Notes under the pieces: generated by a model
What the model was told of the DNA's origin: nothing
What the model saw: the letters and a program-made list of their open reading frames with translations, nothing else
Databases searched by the model: none
Source of the DNA: Ceratopteris richardii
Taxonomy: Eukaryota; Streptophyta; Polypodiopsida; Polypodiales; Pteridaceae
DNA: 64,000 nucleotides
NCBI GenBank assembly: GCA_020310875.1
Contig: CM035441.1
Location: 91,525,995-91,589,994 of the forward strand
Direction: 5' to 3'
Position numbers and translations under genes: made by a program
Part shown: positions 30,824-43,257 of the stretch, in pieces
How the letters are laid out: the number at the start of each line of letters is the position of its first letter
Position numbering within the stretch: position 1 is the first letter of the stretch

Positions 30824-31700
30824 GACACGAACAATTCAAGCGATTAGGGTCATCCAAAAATCTTGGATTTCTCTAATTGCTTGAAGATACTCGCGTCAAA
30901 TAATTCAAGCTCTCTAGTGCATTCATGTGTATTCCATGACAAATAATGTCTCTCTAATACCTTGAGGAATAAAACAAAACTTCAAAATTGCTTTCAATGC
31001 GCAAGACTAATTCAAGCGATTAGATCCATCCAAAAATCTTTGATTCTCCTAATTGCTTGAATTGGTCGTATAAAAAATTCGAAGCTTTGAAGTCCTTTCA
31101 TGTATTCCATGATTATTTTCAAATAATCTATCTAATAAATGTTCAATAATTGGTTTCAATGCCCATGATTGATTCAAGCAATTAGGCCAATCTAAAAATC
31201 TGTGATTGGCCTAATCACTTGAATTGGTCATGTCAAGTAATTCAAGCTCTAAAGTGCATTCATGTGTATCCCATGACAAACAATGGCTCTCTAATACCTT
31301 GAGAAATAAAATAAAAGTTCAAAATTGGTTTCAATGTACACAAATGATTCAAGCGATAAGATCCATCCAAAAGTCTCTAATTTCCCTAATTTCTTGGATT
31401 GGTTGTGTAAAACATTCAAAGATCTGATGTTCTTTCATGTATTCCATAATAAATATCAAATAATCTATCAACTAAATTTTCAATAATTGGTTTCAATGCA
31501 CACGATTAATTCAAATGATTAGCCCCATCCAAAAATCTCTGATTGCCCTAATCTCTTGAATCGATCGTGTCAAAAATTGGAAGATTTAGAGTGATTTCAT
31601 GATAAAGTTACTCTTTGGACATGGTCAATTCAAAAGATTAGGGCCATCCAAGCTTCCTCAATGAACCTAATCGCTTGAATTGGTTGTGTCCAAGTGAAGT
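30824..31700. repeat. Hairpin repeat array 1 (six imperfect palindromes)
   Basis: Six copies of an about 70-base imperfect palindrome, arms like ATTCAAGCGATTAGG and CCTAATCGCTTGAATTGG with a 15-20 base loop, begin near 30835, 31012, 31172, 31347, 31508 and 31627. The spacers alternate between two types: after units 1 and 3 (ctctctaataccttgag) and after units 2 and 4 (aaataatctatc). The dimer period is therefore about 335 bases. The arms are better conserved than the loops. Confidence 0.88.
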
Positions 31701-32070
31701 GTCAAATTTTCAAAAATTTCAAGTGAATAGCTTAAAGCCATATGTTACCTTGCAAACCAAGAAACTTGACCAAGGAATGACTTGCAAAAGAGGATTGCAG
31801 AATGATTGCAAAACAAAACTATGAGAACTAAGAGTTAAAAGATAAACACAAAAAATGGCACAAAATAAAGTGAGAAGCGGGTTGTGTTGATCGTTGATGC
31901 CACATGGGACCCTCCAATTGGTCCATATGATTTGATCCTCGTCTATTTCAACATATGTTGTGATGTGTCTCTTTTCATGAGTCCATATCATCTAACCATT
32001 CTATATTTTAAGGTGGATTGCCACATTTCACACTCTCATTGGTCCACATCATTTGACCATTGCTATTCTC
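31701..32070. other. Spacer between hairpin array 1 and a decayed ORF
   Basis: No gene seen. It carries repeated ATTGGTCCA(C/T)AT blocks (about 31918 and 32038) that contain CCAAT on the minus strand, upstream of a TATA box at 32079. This could be an old promoter region. Confidence 0.35.
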
Positions 32071-32078
32071 TCTTCCCA

Positions 32079-32085
32079 TATAAAT
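32079..32085 (+). promoter_or_regulatory. Candidate TATA box
   Basis: TATAAAT in CCCATATAAATATTAGG, about 190 bases before the ATG at 32278. Inferred from consensus and from the open frames downstream. Confidence 0.4.
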
Positions 32086-32277
32086 ATTAGGTCCCTTGGT
32101 TTTTTCTCATTTTCTACCTCCAAAAAATTTGTGCATCCATACTCTAGCACTCCTAGCTCAAATTATTTACACAACCAATTCAAACAATAGTGCTTGTTTC
32201 ACCATCTTTGACTACCTATATGTGCTTGAATCAGTCATCCCTTGCATTACTAGGAAGAGCCCTCAAAAGATTTTGAG

Positions 32278-33204
32278 ATGGAAGCAAAGAATCCAATTCT
32301 TCGTGTCTTTCCATCTAAAAAATTAATGGATTTCATGGTTCAAGAGGGCTCGAGAGTTAACCACTTTCCATATACAAGGAAAATGTTCAATCCCACTTTT
32401 GATTTTGAAGCTTTTGTGGAGAAATTAAGCCATTTCTTATGGATGAGTGGAAGAGCTTTTTGACCAAATTCAATGGATAGGAATTTATTATCTCTGAAAA
32501 AAAATATATTCACCCAAGCATCTTTGGGACGGATCCTTTGAACGGGGCCACAATAACTAGGAAGTGTAGGAAGGCTTCCCCCTTGCCTGGTAGGATGGAG
32601 ATTTTCCCACAACATGAAAATGGTTGTTGTTTACTTCCATTCAACATGGCTTTCTTTATTCAGCTTGATCATATAGCAAGTGACAATAATGAAGAAAAGA
32701 ACTTTGATGAAGAGATAGAAGCATCTCTAGAGCTTTCTCTTGAGAGATATTCAAAAATTGATGTCAAAGAAATTGTTAAAGAGATTAACCTTCAAGCAGA
32801 AGAAGAAGAGATGTGCCAACTTTCAGAGCAGAGACAACCATTAGAGAGACAGCATAAGATGTAAAGATTTCAAGAAAAATCACTTCTTCTCCCAAAGCTT
32901 CCATGTTAATTTATCTTTGAGAAAGATGTTATTGCATTCAAGAGCTCTTCAACCTAAGGGAATACTATTGCCTTGTTGTAATAGTTGAATTTGAAGAAAC
33001 TGCCAGGAAGTTTATAATTGAGAAGGAAGAAAGTAAAGAGGAATCTCTAAGCCTGAACTTCAACTTGTCAAATGACGCATTTAAAGATTCATCCAAAGCT
33101 CTTTCTAGCTGCTATGATAGAGTACTTGCAAAGAATCCAACACTTGCATATCAAGGTTTTGAACAACAACAGAAAGATTTGGGGATTCACTCATTTGGAC
33201 AAGG
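32278..33204 (+). pseudogene. Decayed ORF of unknown function
   Basis: Three coding-looking pieces in order on the plus strand. They are 32278-32463 (MEAKNPILRVFPSKKLMDF), 32538-32864 (PGRMEIFPQHENG, then an acidic region with LELSLERYSKID) and about 32927-33204 (VEFEETARKFIIEKEESKE, then SSCYDRVLAKNPTLAYQGF). Stops and shifts near 32463, 32490 and 32865 break them. I do not recognise the family. It lies between the two hairpin arrays and has a TATA-like box upstream. Confidence 0.4.
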
Positions 33205-33360
33205 ATAATCATTTGTGGAGGTTATTGAGAACAGCAACAATAAGAATTGATGCTGAAGAACTGATTCAAGATGAAGATGAGGTTAAGGTATGTCCAAAAT
33301 CACTTTCCTTGCAAGGTATGTTCAAATTCACTTTCCTAGCAACTATGATCATCTGTGAGA

Positions 33361-34225
33361 CACAACTGATTCAAGAGACTAGGCCCATCCAAGACTTTTT
33401 TATGAGCCTATTCGCTTGAATTGGTCGTGTCCTAGATTAATTCGATTTCATGAGTTTTTTGGCTTGCTCCTTATGTTATACCTTTACTCCTCATCATTCA
33501 TAGATGTTTCAAATAGACATAGGCAAATTTACCTCTTTTTGTTATAAGTATGATCATCAGTGAGACACGACCAATTCAAGAGACTAGGCACATTCAAGAC
33601 TTTTTGATGAGTCTATTCGGTTGAATTGTTTGTGTCCTATATTAATTCAATTTCATGAGTTTTTTGGCTTGTTGTTTATAATATAACCTTAGTCCTCATC
33701 ATTCATAGATGTTGCCAATAGATATAGGAAAATTTACCTCTTTCTATAATGATTATGATCATCTATGGGATGATCGATTCAAGCGACTAGGGCGATCCAA
33801 GAGTTTCTAATGAAATTATTCGCTTGAATTGGTTGCATCCTAGATTAATTCAATTTCATGAATATTTTTGCTTGCTCCAATACCCTTATTCCTCATCATC
33901 CATAGATGTTGACATTAGATATAGGCAAATTTACCTATATTTGGAATGATTGTGACATACAACCGATTCAAGCGATTAGTCCCATCCAAGATTTTTTTAT
34001 GAGCGTGGTCATTTGAATTGGTCATCTCCTAGATTCATTAGGAATTGTTTTTCTTTTTACTTTTTCCATATACAAGTTAGTGCTCCTCATCATTCATAGG
34101 TTATTGTTATATAAATAGGATAAATATCTATGATTTCTCAAGATTTTTTGGAGCTACTGATTCATGCAATTAGGCTCGTCCAAGATCTTTTGATATGCCT
34201 TATCGCGTGAGTTGGTTGTGTCCCC
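33361..34225. repeat. Hairpin repeat array 2 (five imperfect palindromes)
   Basis: Five copies of the same palindrome core as array 1 (ATTCAAGNGACTAGG or GATTAGG, then CCATCCAAGA, loop, and TTCGCTTGAATTGGTCGTGTCC) start near 33368, 33570, 33777, 33965 and 34159. The spacing is 190-206 bases. The spacer (ctcatcattcatagatgtt, ataggcaaatttacctc) is shared within this array but differs from both spacer types of array 1. Confidence 0.87.
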
Positions 34226-34426
34226 CTTGTTATTTGATTTTTGGAGTTTCTAATATTTTACAATTATTTGACATCATGATTCATTTTCCACCAATACATA
34301 TTGATCTTTCTTTGTCACTTTTTTTGTAGATATCTATCTATATTAGATGAAGCTAATTTTCTAGGTAGAGGGAAGGGCAGAAGGAAAGCTTTAGAGAATA
34401 AAGGAAAATCAAAAGTGGATATAAAT

Positions 34427-37112
34427 TTAGTTATTCACTATCTTCCAATTTTTTCCTGATTTATTATGTGTTGTACATAAACAATACACTGAGGAGCCTA
34501 ATTTTGCAATGTTATCTCTAAAGAACTTATCTAAATATATGGGCTTTTCCTCATTGCCATTTAATGCATATAGGGTGATATTTTTTGAGAGAACAGCAGC
34601 ATTCATGATATTTGGCTTTGCCCTACGATTCAATGTTTCTAGAACTCGTTCTTTCCTCTTCTATTCTAGCTATCCATTGGCGATAGAGGTATCATATGTA
34701 GAAACTATTGTTGGTTATAGGAGAAAAGAGTATCTCATATATAGAGGAGATCTAGAAAAGCTTGTTCTTGCTTGATAATGAGACTTCTCCATGCCCTAAG
34801 TGTTCCATGTGGTAAGTGTTCCCTTTTTTGCAAAGTATGGATCATGCAAAAGAAGAATAGGTTGTACAAACATAAAGGTAAAGATCATGAGATGTTTATT
34901 GCAAAAACTAATGGTGGACTAAATAATCCCTTTGAAACTCACCAAGTAAGAAGTTATGTCTTTGACACTCCAAGCCTCTGTGATGGTTTCTATAAGCTTT
35001 GTTATTGCCCTTCAGAATTCAATCACATACATATCGGAAGTTACTTGTTGCATCATTATCTTCAAACGTTTATGTAGTCTAACGCACACCTCCATTCTTT
35101 TCTTTTCTATTTTTGGATTGCTTTTTACATTCATTGTACCCTCTCATAATTGTTTCCAAAAATTCTACATTGCACTTAGTTGTTTTCCATCGTTGTTGCG
35201 AAAGAATCTTCTTGGTTTTGCACCTCCCATTGACACATCATGTAGTACATCACCTGTATTTTGTGAAAGGTTTTGATCTTTTCTTAGATTAACATCACCA
35301 CCATGAAATACCTTTTTTGAAATCAAATCTTCACATTTTTTTATGGATTCATATGCAAGAGTTGTAGGCTTGATGGAATATGCATAATCCAAGAGAAGAT
35401 AAACCAACTTGTCAATGATCCTTAACTCTGCATGCAATGTACATGTGTAGAATACTTAATTCTATTGGAATTATGGGATCCCAAATCATGGCAAAAGATG
35501 AGCAATTATGTAGATTAACATTTTGTCTCAAAGGAGCTTCCCAAGCCTCAGTTCTAACAATCCACCCTCTTGTACCAGGAGTTTGCATGTAGTACAAACA
35601 AGGGTACTTACAATTTGCACCCCCACTTATACCAAACATGCATTTTAGAGTCTTTAAGTCTCCACTCAAATGTCACTCAATTTTAAACTTTCCACAATGC
35701 TTAACAATCAAAAATTCTCCTGAATAATGCCTTTGGATTACATTTGGAATGTCTACCTATAAGAACAACCACTTAAGTGTTTTATGATTCTCATATGGAA
35801 CTTGAGCATACCCAACCCACCATAACTCCATTTCTTATTGTACTTTGAGAGATGGAGTATCCAGTTTCCCAAGGCTATAGTCCAAATATCTATTCATTAT
35901 TGCAATACTTATTCTTTCCATATTTTGATGTTTTTTAATTTCAGCTTATTACAAATTTCAAAAGGCAAGAATATTCGTGTTCTTTTATACTAAAGAACTG
36001 AACCATGTATTTTTGAAGTCTTATAATATCTATCCATATATTGTTAAATGCATTCTAAGTGAAATTTAAAGTTTGTTTTCCTCCCTCATAAGGCATGTTA
36101 CAATGAATATGTTAATAATCACCAAATATAGACATGATTTTCTTATTCAAACATAGCTGATAGTTTCTTACATGATGAGTTCGAGGCAATCAAAAGCATC
36201 TTACTTAAATAAATTTAAGAAATGCACATCAAAGTTTTGAAATTGATTTATAACCTTTCTAGTCACTCCAACACCATCACAAACCTCCTAAATTTGAGGT
36301 GGTTCTAAAAACAAATTCATTTATTTCGTGGGTTTTTTTTTAATAAGCCATTTTAAGCATGCATTTTCATTCAATTTCAAAGTTTTAAAACATCATGCTA
36401 ACTCATAATTTCATTACAAAAGTGTATGTGCTCAAAACTTCTCAACATGTTTAAACCTAGCACATTTGTTACATGATCTCTTATAATTTTCATTCTCTTT
36501 TTCTTCTGGCCAAATTTTTCAGTCAAATCTAAAAAAGGCTTTACTCGCTTTGAACACATTCTCAATCCTAAAGGAGTTTTTTTATTCGTGTAAAAGCTTC
36601 TAAATGAGAAGACAAATGCAACAACTTTTTTCTAGATCCTTCTAATGTAAATCCCTCTGATGTAATATATTTTGTAGATAGTTTATGTATTGCATATAGT
36701 TCTTTGACAACTCCCAGAGCCTTGAAAAATATCCATGTAAACCACCATCACCATCTCCTACAAATCTAATCACATCATGAAGATTATAAAAAGGTTGATA
36801 CCTTCCAGTTTGTGGATCAATTGGATAAATAGCTCCATCTATCCATATGTCAATATGCTTTTTGCCTTCCTTGCATAATCCATCAACTTCACAAGATTGT
36901 AAAGCTCTTCAAAATACCTTTCTCATTATTGCATATTCATGATTTATTGCAATATTGATATGGAAATTATCACACAGAGTCCGGTTGGATGAAAGTTTAG
37001 TGATAGTGTTTGGATTGAGGTTCTCCATGGAAAAATTGTTTAGAATTATGTGAAAGAGAGAAGAGGTTTGCTTTGGAGAGTGGAGTAAAAAAGCAAAGAA
37101 CGTCTTAAACAC
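34427..37112 (-). pseudogene. Decayed gene of unknown family, possibly transposon-derived
   Basis: Coding-like pieces run down the minus strand in order. They include MENLNPNTITKLS at about 37028, an open piece near 36600-36900 (IDIWIDGAIYPIDPQTG, GDGDGGLHGYFSRLWEL), a cysteine motif at 35412-35669 (GDLKTLKCMFGISGGANCKY then PCLYYMQTPGTRGW), a helical piece at 35165-35437, and a last piece at 34427-34633 (MNRRAKPNIMNAAVLSKNIT). Stops and shifts separate them. A GD-x-K ... G ... PC pattern occurs in some eukaryotic transposon-related proteins; I cannot confirm membership. A TATA-like box (CTATATAATG, minus strand 37115-37124) lies upstream. Original length was probably about 800 codons. Confidence 0.5.
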
Positions 37113-37124
37113 ACATTATATAGG

Positions 37125-39479
37125 TCGAAGAACAAGAGAGAAAAGATTAAATTTATCAAAGGCCGATGGCCACAAACTTTGAGGCATATCACTTTTCATG
37201 ATTTTCACACGAACTTTCTCTCTCTTCCAAAACTAATATATTTGCATAAGATACATTTTAAATGAGCCTACACGGAATTTTTTTTAAATGATTTGATAAC
37301 ACTAATCTAGATTAAACACAACTAATTGAAATTCTTACATGGCCCTTTTTTTGCTATTTTTCACCTTAATGATACTTAACATGTGCTCTCATACTATGTT
37401 GTGAAACATGGCTCAAAATACTCACAAAATAATCAACTAACTATGGAGGCTCAAAGTAAACTAAATACAATGTAATGATGAGAAGAAAATAAAGTAGATT
37501 ATGAAATGAGATGAGAAACTTACATAAGGTGCTCTATGAGAATGGAGACTCCATGAGGAAAGAGGACACTCTTGAGAAGAGCTTTACTATATGTGCTTGT
37601 GCACTCCTCATATGGAGTAGGAAAAAATAACTTGCATGTGGGATAAAGATGTTTGCATAAGAATGAAAGTTGTCTTGGACAAAAGGATAGAGCATGGAAC
37701 TCTAAACACATACAACAAGTGCATCCTATGATATAATGATTACCTAGATTGTTGTCATATTGATAGTGTTGATTTACAATTATGTCAATGCCCATGAATG
37801 GTATCCCATCATATACATTCTTGACTTATAAGTTGTTTGAGCTTCTGTACTCTCACTTGTGGACACCATAGTTATTTTCTATGGTGATGTTACTTTGATA
37901 ATACATATATGGGCCCTTAATGCCAGATATGTGACAGCATTTGAGAATGTTTAGAGCTTAAACTCTATGAAGGTGTGAGTGCATATGTGCTCAGAGCATT
38001 GATGTGTAATTTTGTGAATATGTATGGTAGCATTATGGCTTAGATATGGTTTACATTACTTGAATTTTGAATCAAGACGAATACGTTAGTATGTATATCC
38101 TAGGATTATGTTTCTTTCTAGTTTATGCCACATGAATTTAGATTTGAGTTTTTTATTTTACTTAGTATGAGAGAGTTTGACTTGGATCTTGATTGGTACT
38201 TGGATTTTTTGTTTTCTTCAAGGAACTTGATCCAATTGGAGCCTAAAGGGACATCTCATTATCAATATGCTTGACGTTATAGTTTCATCAAGTTTATTAA
38301 TTGATTGATGCCATATTAGTAATTTATTGATATGATTTTCCTTCATGTTTTCTCTTTTGTTCCAAAGTCATTTGAAAGAGAGATGCTCCAAAAATTTATT
38401 TGGTTGTTGACTTAACCATATGTTGTATTGGATCCAAATGATTGAGCTGTCTTATCTCCATATGCTTGGACTTGTTCATGGATAATTTGTGATACTTTGG
38501 ACCGACTTGCGAGATTTTTTCTTGGGAGGTACACTTACATGGTATTGGAATATACTTTCTATCAAGTTATTGGCGTTTCTAGTTTTCATAGTGTTGCCAT
38601 TTTTTTGAATTATTGATCGGCTCTCTGCTGACACGTTTATATTCATTTTTTTGTTAGTTATCTTGATTTCGTATCCCAATTTAGATGGGATGCTCTATCA
38701 ATTCTATTTAGGATTTTTCATATCTATTCTTGTTGTTTTGGAGAGTCTACGATTATCTTTATTCTCTACTTTTGTGCAAAAGATTGTTGCACATACATGC
38801 AATGATTTGATTGTTTTTTTACAAACGTTCTTTAAACTATTTACAGAGATAGGATAAAAGCATGTTAGAGGGAGTTATAAAGAAGGTTCATAACCTTTTT
38901 GTCCCTTTTGTGAGAGACCCACTTGTTTTTTCACCTTGTTTCTTTCTATGATGAACACCCTATGGTGCCTTATGGATGTTTTTCTTATAGTTACAAATCA
39001 TTTTTCCTAGAAAACTAAGTGATCTATCTATTGGACACACTTTAGGAGGCTTGTTGAAGTTGTTCACATCCTTTCCTTCTAGATTTTCTATAGTGCTTCA
39101 TGCTTACTCGCATTCTAGTGGGAAAATCAGCAACCTATCCCTTCCCCAAATTTAGATCCTTCAAATGAGGAGGATCCAGACCAAACATGAGTTGGGTCTT
39201 CAATTCATTCCAAGCATTGATCTTGTGCCTTAATAGGAACCATTCTTCAAAGCGGTCTCTACAATTCAAGTCAATGTCTTCAAATCTAATCAAGTGTCTT
39301 CTAGCATGGTTTCAAAGGTGATTCCATATATAAAATCCTTTGTTCTAGAGTCTCTTAGCCCTCTAGAGGTTCTCATCTATGTTGCATTTATTCAATCGAA
39401 TAATATAAAAATACTAAATGTGTTTGTTTTATTCGGGGGTTTTTTAATAATGCAACTAAAAAAATCAAATATGCATAAT
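37125..39479. other. AT-rich stretch with no recognisable gene
   Basis: No frame above 95 codons and no motif or repeat that I can name. The low G+C content and lack of coding look suggest old intergenic or degraded repeat DNA. Confidence 0.5.
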
Positions 39480-39879
39480 TTTTTTATCGAGAGCACTTTC
39501 GATCGAAAAGTTATTTCTAAGCAAAAATATTTTTTTTTTTCATTAGATCAAAAAGCTTATTCTGCATGTGCTTTCTAACAAGTTCTTAGAGCTCTACTAC
39601 TACCATACCACTCTTAGAGCCCTTTCCTCATCATATCATTTAGGTATTTCTCTATTTTTCATTTATTTTCTATCTTATTGTTATGTTCATTGTGTGTCAT
39701 GCATATTTTATGATTTGCATATGCATCTCTTACATATGTATGACTTGTATTTATGTGATTATTTTTATGTATTTTAATCATCAAGAGTATACGTGTTAGG
39801 CTCACAAAAATGTTTCTTACTTGTATACTTTGATGAATCAAATTCAAAATAACCCACTAATGTGATTTTTTGAATCGTT

Positions 39880-40235
39880 ACATTGATTCTTACTCTCACA
39901 GTAGTATAGGATTGAGCGATAGATCTATTGAGATTGTTCGAATCACTGCCTCAATTCCTACTCTCTCAATAGAATAGGGAGCATATAGGGACTATTGTTA
40001 TTGTCTGATTCTTTGACTCTTACTCTCACAATAGTCACTTAGATTCATGTGAGCATAATTCTAGTGTAGGTCACAACGTGTATAGAAACTATTGTGATTT
40101 TCTGATTCTTTGACTCTTACTATCACAATAGTTATATACAATCATGTGACAACAATCATACATAGTATAGTGAGTGTATATGAACTATTATGAATGTCTG
40201 AATCTTTGACTCTTACATTCTTAATAGTTACATAT
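39880..40235. repeat. Left hairpin repeat array of the hAT-like relic
   Basis: Units of about 90-110 bases carry the palindrome ACTATTGTGA...CTGATTCTTTGACTCTTACT...TCACAATAGT, clearest near 39977, 40085 and 40175. An earlier, more diverged unit is near 39880. The reverse complement matches the repeat at 42430-42780. Confidence 0.75.
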
Positions 40236-40263
40236 ATTAACTTCAAGATGATAATTAAACTTT

Positions 40264-40735
40264 CTATTTAATTAAAAATCTACTTATCTAACTATCTATC
40301 CATATTTCTAAGCATGAGGTATTCATCTATGCATCTACGTATCTGTCTATATTTAACTATATATTAATCTATTTATCCATGCACTTCATCATCTATCTAT
40401 GTATCCATCTATCTATCTATTCAATTATCTATCCATTCAATTTTCATGTATCTATCACTTATTTCTTTATATATAGATATATCCATCTATATTCATCTAT
40501 CTATTCAATTATCTATCCATTCAATTATTCATCTATCTATCATTTATGTATCTAAATATAGATCTATGTCTCTATATTTATCTATCTATTCAATTATCTA
40601 TCCATTCAATTATTAATCTATCTATCATTTATTTATCTATATATAGGTCTATCTATCTATATTTATATATCTATTTAATTATCTATCCATGAGTTATTCA
40701 TTTTGTTATCATTTCTTTATTTATATATTGATCTA
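40264..40735. repeat. TATC-rich repeat with an 85-bp period
   Basis: TATC/ATCT-type microsatellite within which CTATTCAATTATCTATCC recurs at about 40418, 40501, 40586 and 40671, giving a higher-order period of 83-85 bases. Confidence 0.8.
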
Positions 40736-41010
40736 CCATCCATACACTTATTGATTTATTTATTTATATGTGGGGTTAAAATGTATTTAATATCTATCAT
40801 TTTATTTATGAGTCATTTTTTTTATTTCTTTTATGAATTAGATTAGTATTTAAATATTTCATATCAATCAAAATTTAACTTTTAACTCATAGTCTATTTT
40901 TTATATTTGCACAGACGGCAAGTAAAATAAATAAGCACGAGTGAAATATTTTGGAAGAGTTTGTCTGCTCATACATGTATGGAATGTGAGAAGACCATAT
41001 CACAATAGCA

Positions 41011-41451
41011 ATGGATATATCAAATTACAAGGATTACATCAAAAAGCTTTCTAAAACAACATACATCAAGATTGAAGATAAATTTGGGAGCATATCAGGA
41101 GGATCACATGCACTAGATGAAAAACTGTTCAAAGATCTCACTCGCATCTTTGGACAAAGAGTAAAAGTAGCAGAGTCATTGGCATTTGATATCATAACAA
41201 TGCTAGGATTTATCAACAAAATCAGATTTGTTGATTTACATTACCAAACAATGAAGAGCGGAAAAAATGTGAGACAAGACACTATTGAACACATAGAGAG
41301 ACCACTGATAGCAATAATAGTAGATATACATGTGAATATGGGAGATCAAACATCCAATAACCTATGTTTGCTCCCATATTCATCTATTCATTTTGAAGAT
41401 GCAGCTCTTGTGGGGGAATACAATATGGAATGCTCCATAAAGTCAAAATAA
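41011..41451 (+). other. Open frame of 146 codons, unassigned
   Basis: Begins MDISNYKDYIKKLSKTTYIK and looks compositionally coding (KVAESLAFDIITMLGFI), but I recognise no domain. It lies on the strand opposite to the transposase pieces, inside the hAT-like relic, so it may be captured sequence or chance. Confidence 0.3.
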
Positions 41452-41489
41452 CCCACTCAAGATTCATCAACGAAATTTTTGTACCAAAA

Positions 41490-42190
41490 ATCAAGCACTA
41501 TTCATTTTAAAATAGCTTCAATACTTTTCCTTATTTTACTTACATACTTTGTTTGCATTTTATTGTAATTTGGCATGGTGAATCCTTTCCATGCAATTGA
41601 CATCAAAGCATCTTTGAAAATAGGATTACAAATAACATTTAAAGGAATCCCGCATGCTAAAAATGCTTGAGTCCATTTAAGATGAATCTCAAGACAATCT
41701 TGCTTTTCAAAATCTATACGTATTGTGTTTTGTGATTCAGCACAAACAAAGCATGGTCACACGTTATTAGATCCACCATTTTTACTACATTCTTAGGGTC
41801 CACTCTTTCTTGACATAGCTAGAGAAAATGGAGTACATGTATCTTGATTACTCTCAAAAATAGTTTGTGATACTTGAGTAGAAATATCATGAGGATCCTC
41901 TGTTGTCATTGATACATCTACTTGTTCTTGCTCTACACCTGGACTACTTCAAAAGTACTATGAACTACTCGTGATTTTAAAGCTTTTTGATGTGATACCT
42001 TGAGATTTACATTTGTTTGCATAGCTTGCAAAGTTTAGCTTTATATCACTATCTCGACTAGAGCATCCTACCACATTATTACCTATAATAAAAAGATGCT
42101 CTTTTATCCGAGTTGCAATGCCTACATAATGATGTCCACAACATTTGCATTGTATTGTGAGACTGTTTTACCCTCTTGATGAATAATCAC
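41490..42190 (-). pseudogene. hAT-family transposase fragment (BED finger and DUF659)
   Basis: Minus strand. Near 42150-42070 a BED-type zinc finger reads QCKCCGHHYVGIATRIKEHL, with the C-x2-C and a downstream H. Near 41682-41505 a DUF659-like piece reads FLACGIPLNVICNPIFKD, a common DUF659 motif. Frames between them are broken, and the catalytic and dimerisation regions are not visible. hAT transposases cut and paste DNA; this copy is dead. Confidence 0.65.
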
Positions 42191-42429
42191 ATATGACCAC
42201 TATTTTCCATTTCGCATGGTGCTCGCTTTATGAAGACTTTATATCTACAAAAAGACAACATAAATCAATATCAAATAAGAGATACATTCCACTAAATATA
42301 TGTCTTAAAATATATACAAACTACTATGAATCTCTCTTAAAGTTTTTAAATCGATTAACCTATGTATTTATCTATTTATCTGTTTATATTTCTACCTCTT
42401 CATATAAACAGATAGATTTTAACTCATAA

Positions 42430-43200
42430 TCATATGTGCACATACACTTACACATACTATTGTGAAGTAGAACTCAATGTTCATTCAGACAATCACAATA
42501 GATTTAATTCTCAATCATACACACACATACACTTACACATACTAGTGTGAAGTAAGCATCAATGTTGAGTCAAAAAATTTTAATAGATTTTAATGCTCAA
42601 TCATACACACACATACACTTACACATACTATTGTGAAGTAAGAATCAATGTTGAGTCAGAAAATCACAATAGATTTTAATTCTCAATCATACACACACAT
42701 ACACTTACACATACTATCGTGAAGTAAGAATCAATGTTGAGTCAGACAATCACAATAGATTTTCATTCACAATTATACACTCATATGCACATACGCATAC
42801 TATTGGATGAAACTTTGTTGGATCCCTTTATAATTAAAAGGATCTGAGAAGGTGTTAATAAGTCTACAAGATAAAGCCATTTAGAGACATAAAAAGCTCT
42901 AGTTCACTTGTTAACACCTTCTCAACCCTTGAATTATCAAAAAGGAGTTGAAAGCTTTTCCAACATATGCAATAGATTTTAATTCACAATCATACGCACA
43001 CATACACATGCACATACACAATCACAATAGATCATTCACAACCATACATGCACATACACATACACATACTATTATGAAGTGAGAATCAATATTGATTCAA
43101 ACAATCACAATACATTTTTACTAACAATCATACACACATACATGTACTATTGTGAAGTAAAAAGCAAACTTGAGTCAAAAAATCACAATAGTTTTTAACT
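42430..43200. repeat. Right hairpin repeat array of the hAT-like relic
   Basis: Units of about 120 bases: CATACACTTACACATACTA, then TTGTGAAGTAAGAATCAATG, TGAGTCAGACAATCACAATAGA. Four clear units lie between 42440 and 42780 and degenerate ones extend to 43200, interrupted near 42800-42960. The palindrome ACTATTGTGA...TCACAATAG is the reverse complement of the left array. Confidence 0.78.
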
Positions 43201-43202
43201 CA

Positions 43203-43205
<3 letters not shown>

Positions 43206-43255
<50 letters not shown>
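43206..43255. repeat. (TA)n microsatellite
   Basis: About 24 uninterrupted TA units following the right hairpin array. Prone to slippage and to assembly error. Confidence 0.95.

Positions 43256-43257
<2 letters not shown>

Noticed and set aside
30824-34225. CRISPR array suggested by regularly spaced palindromic repeats
   Set aside because: Plant nuclear context, spacers of 90-130 bases that repeat among themselves, no cas genes; it is a satellite-like array.
43206-43255. TA-rich tract as promoter TATA box
   Set aside because: A plain (TA)n microsatellite with no downstream gene.
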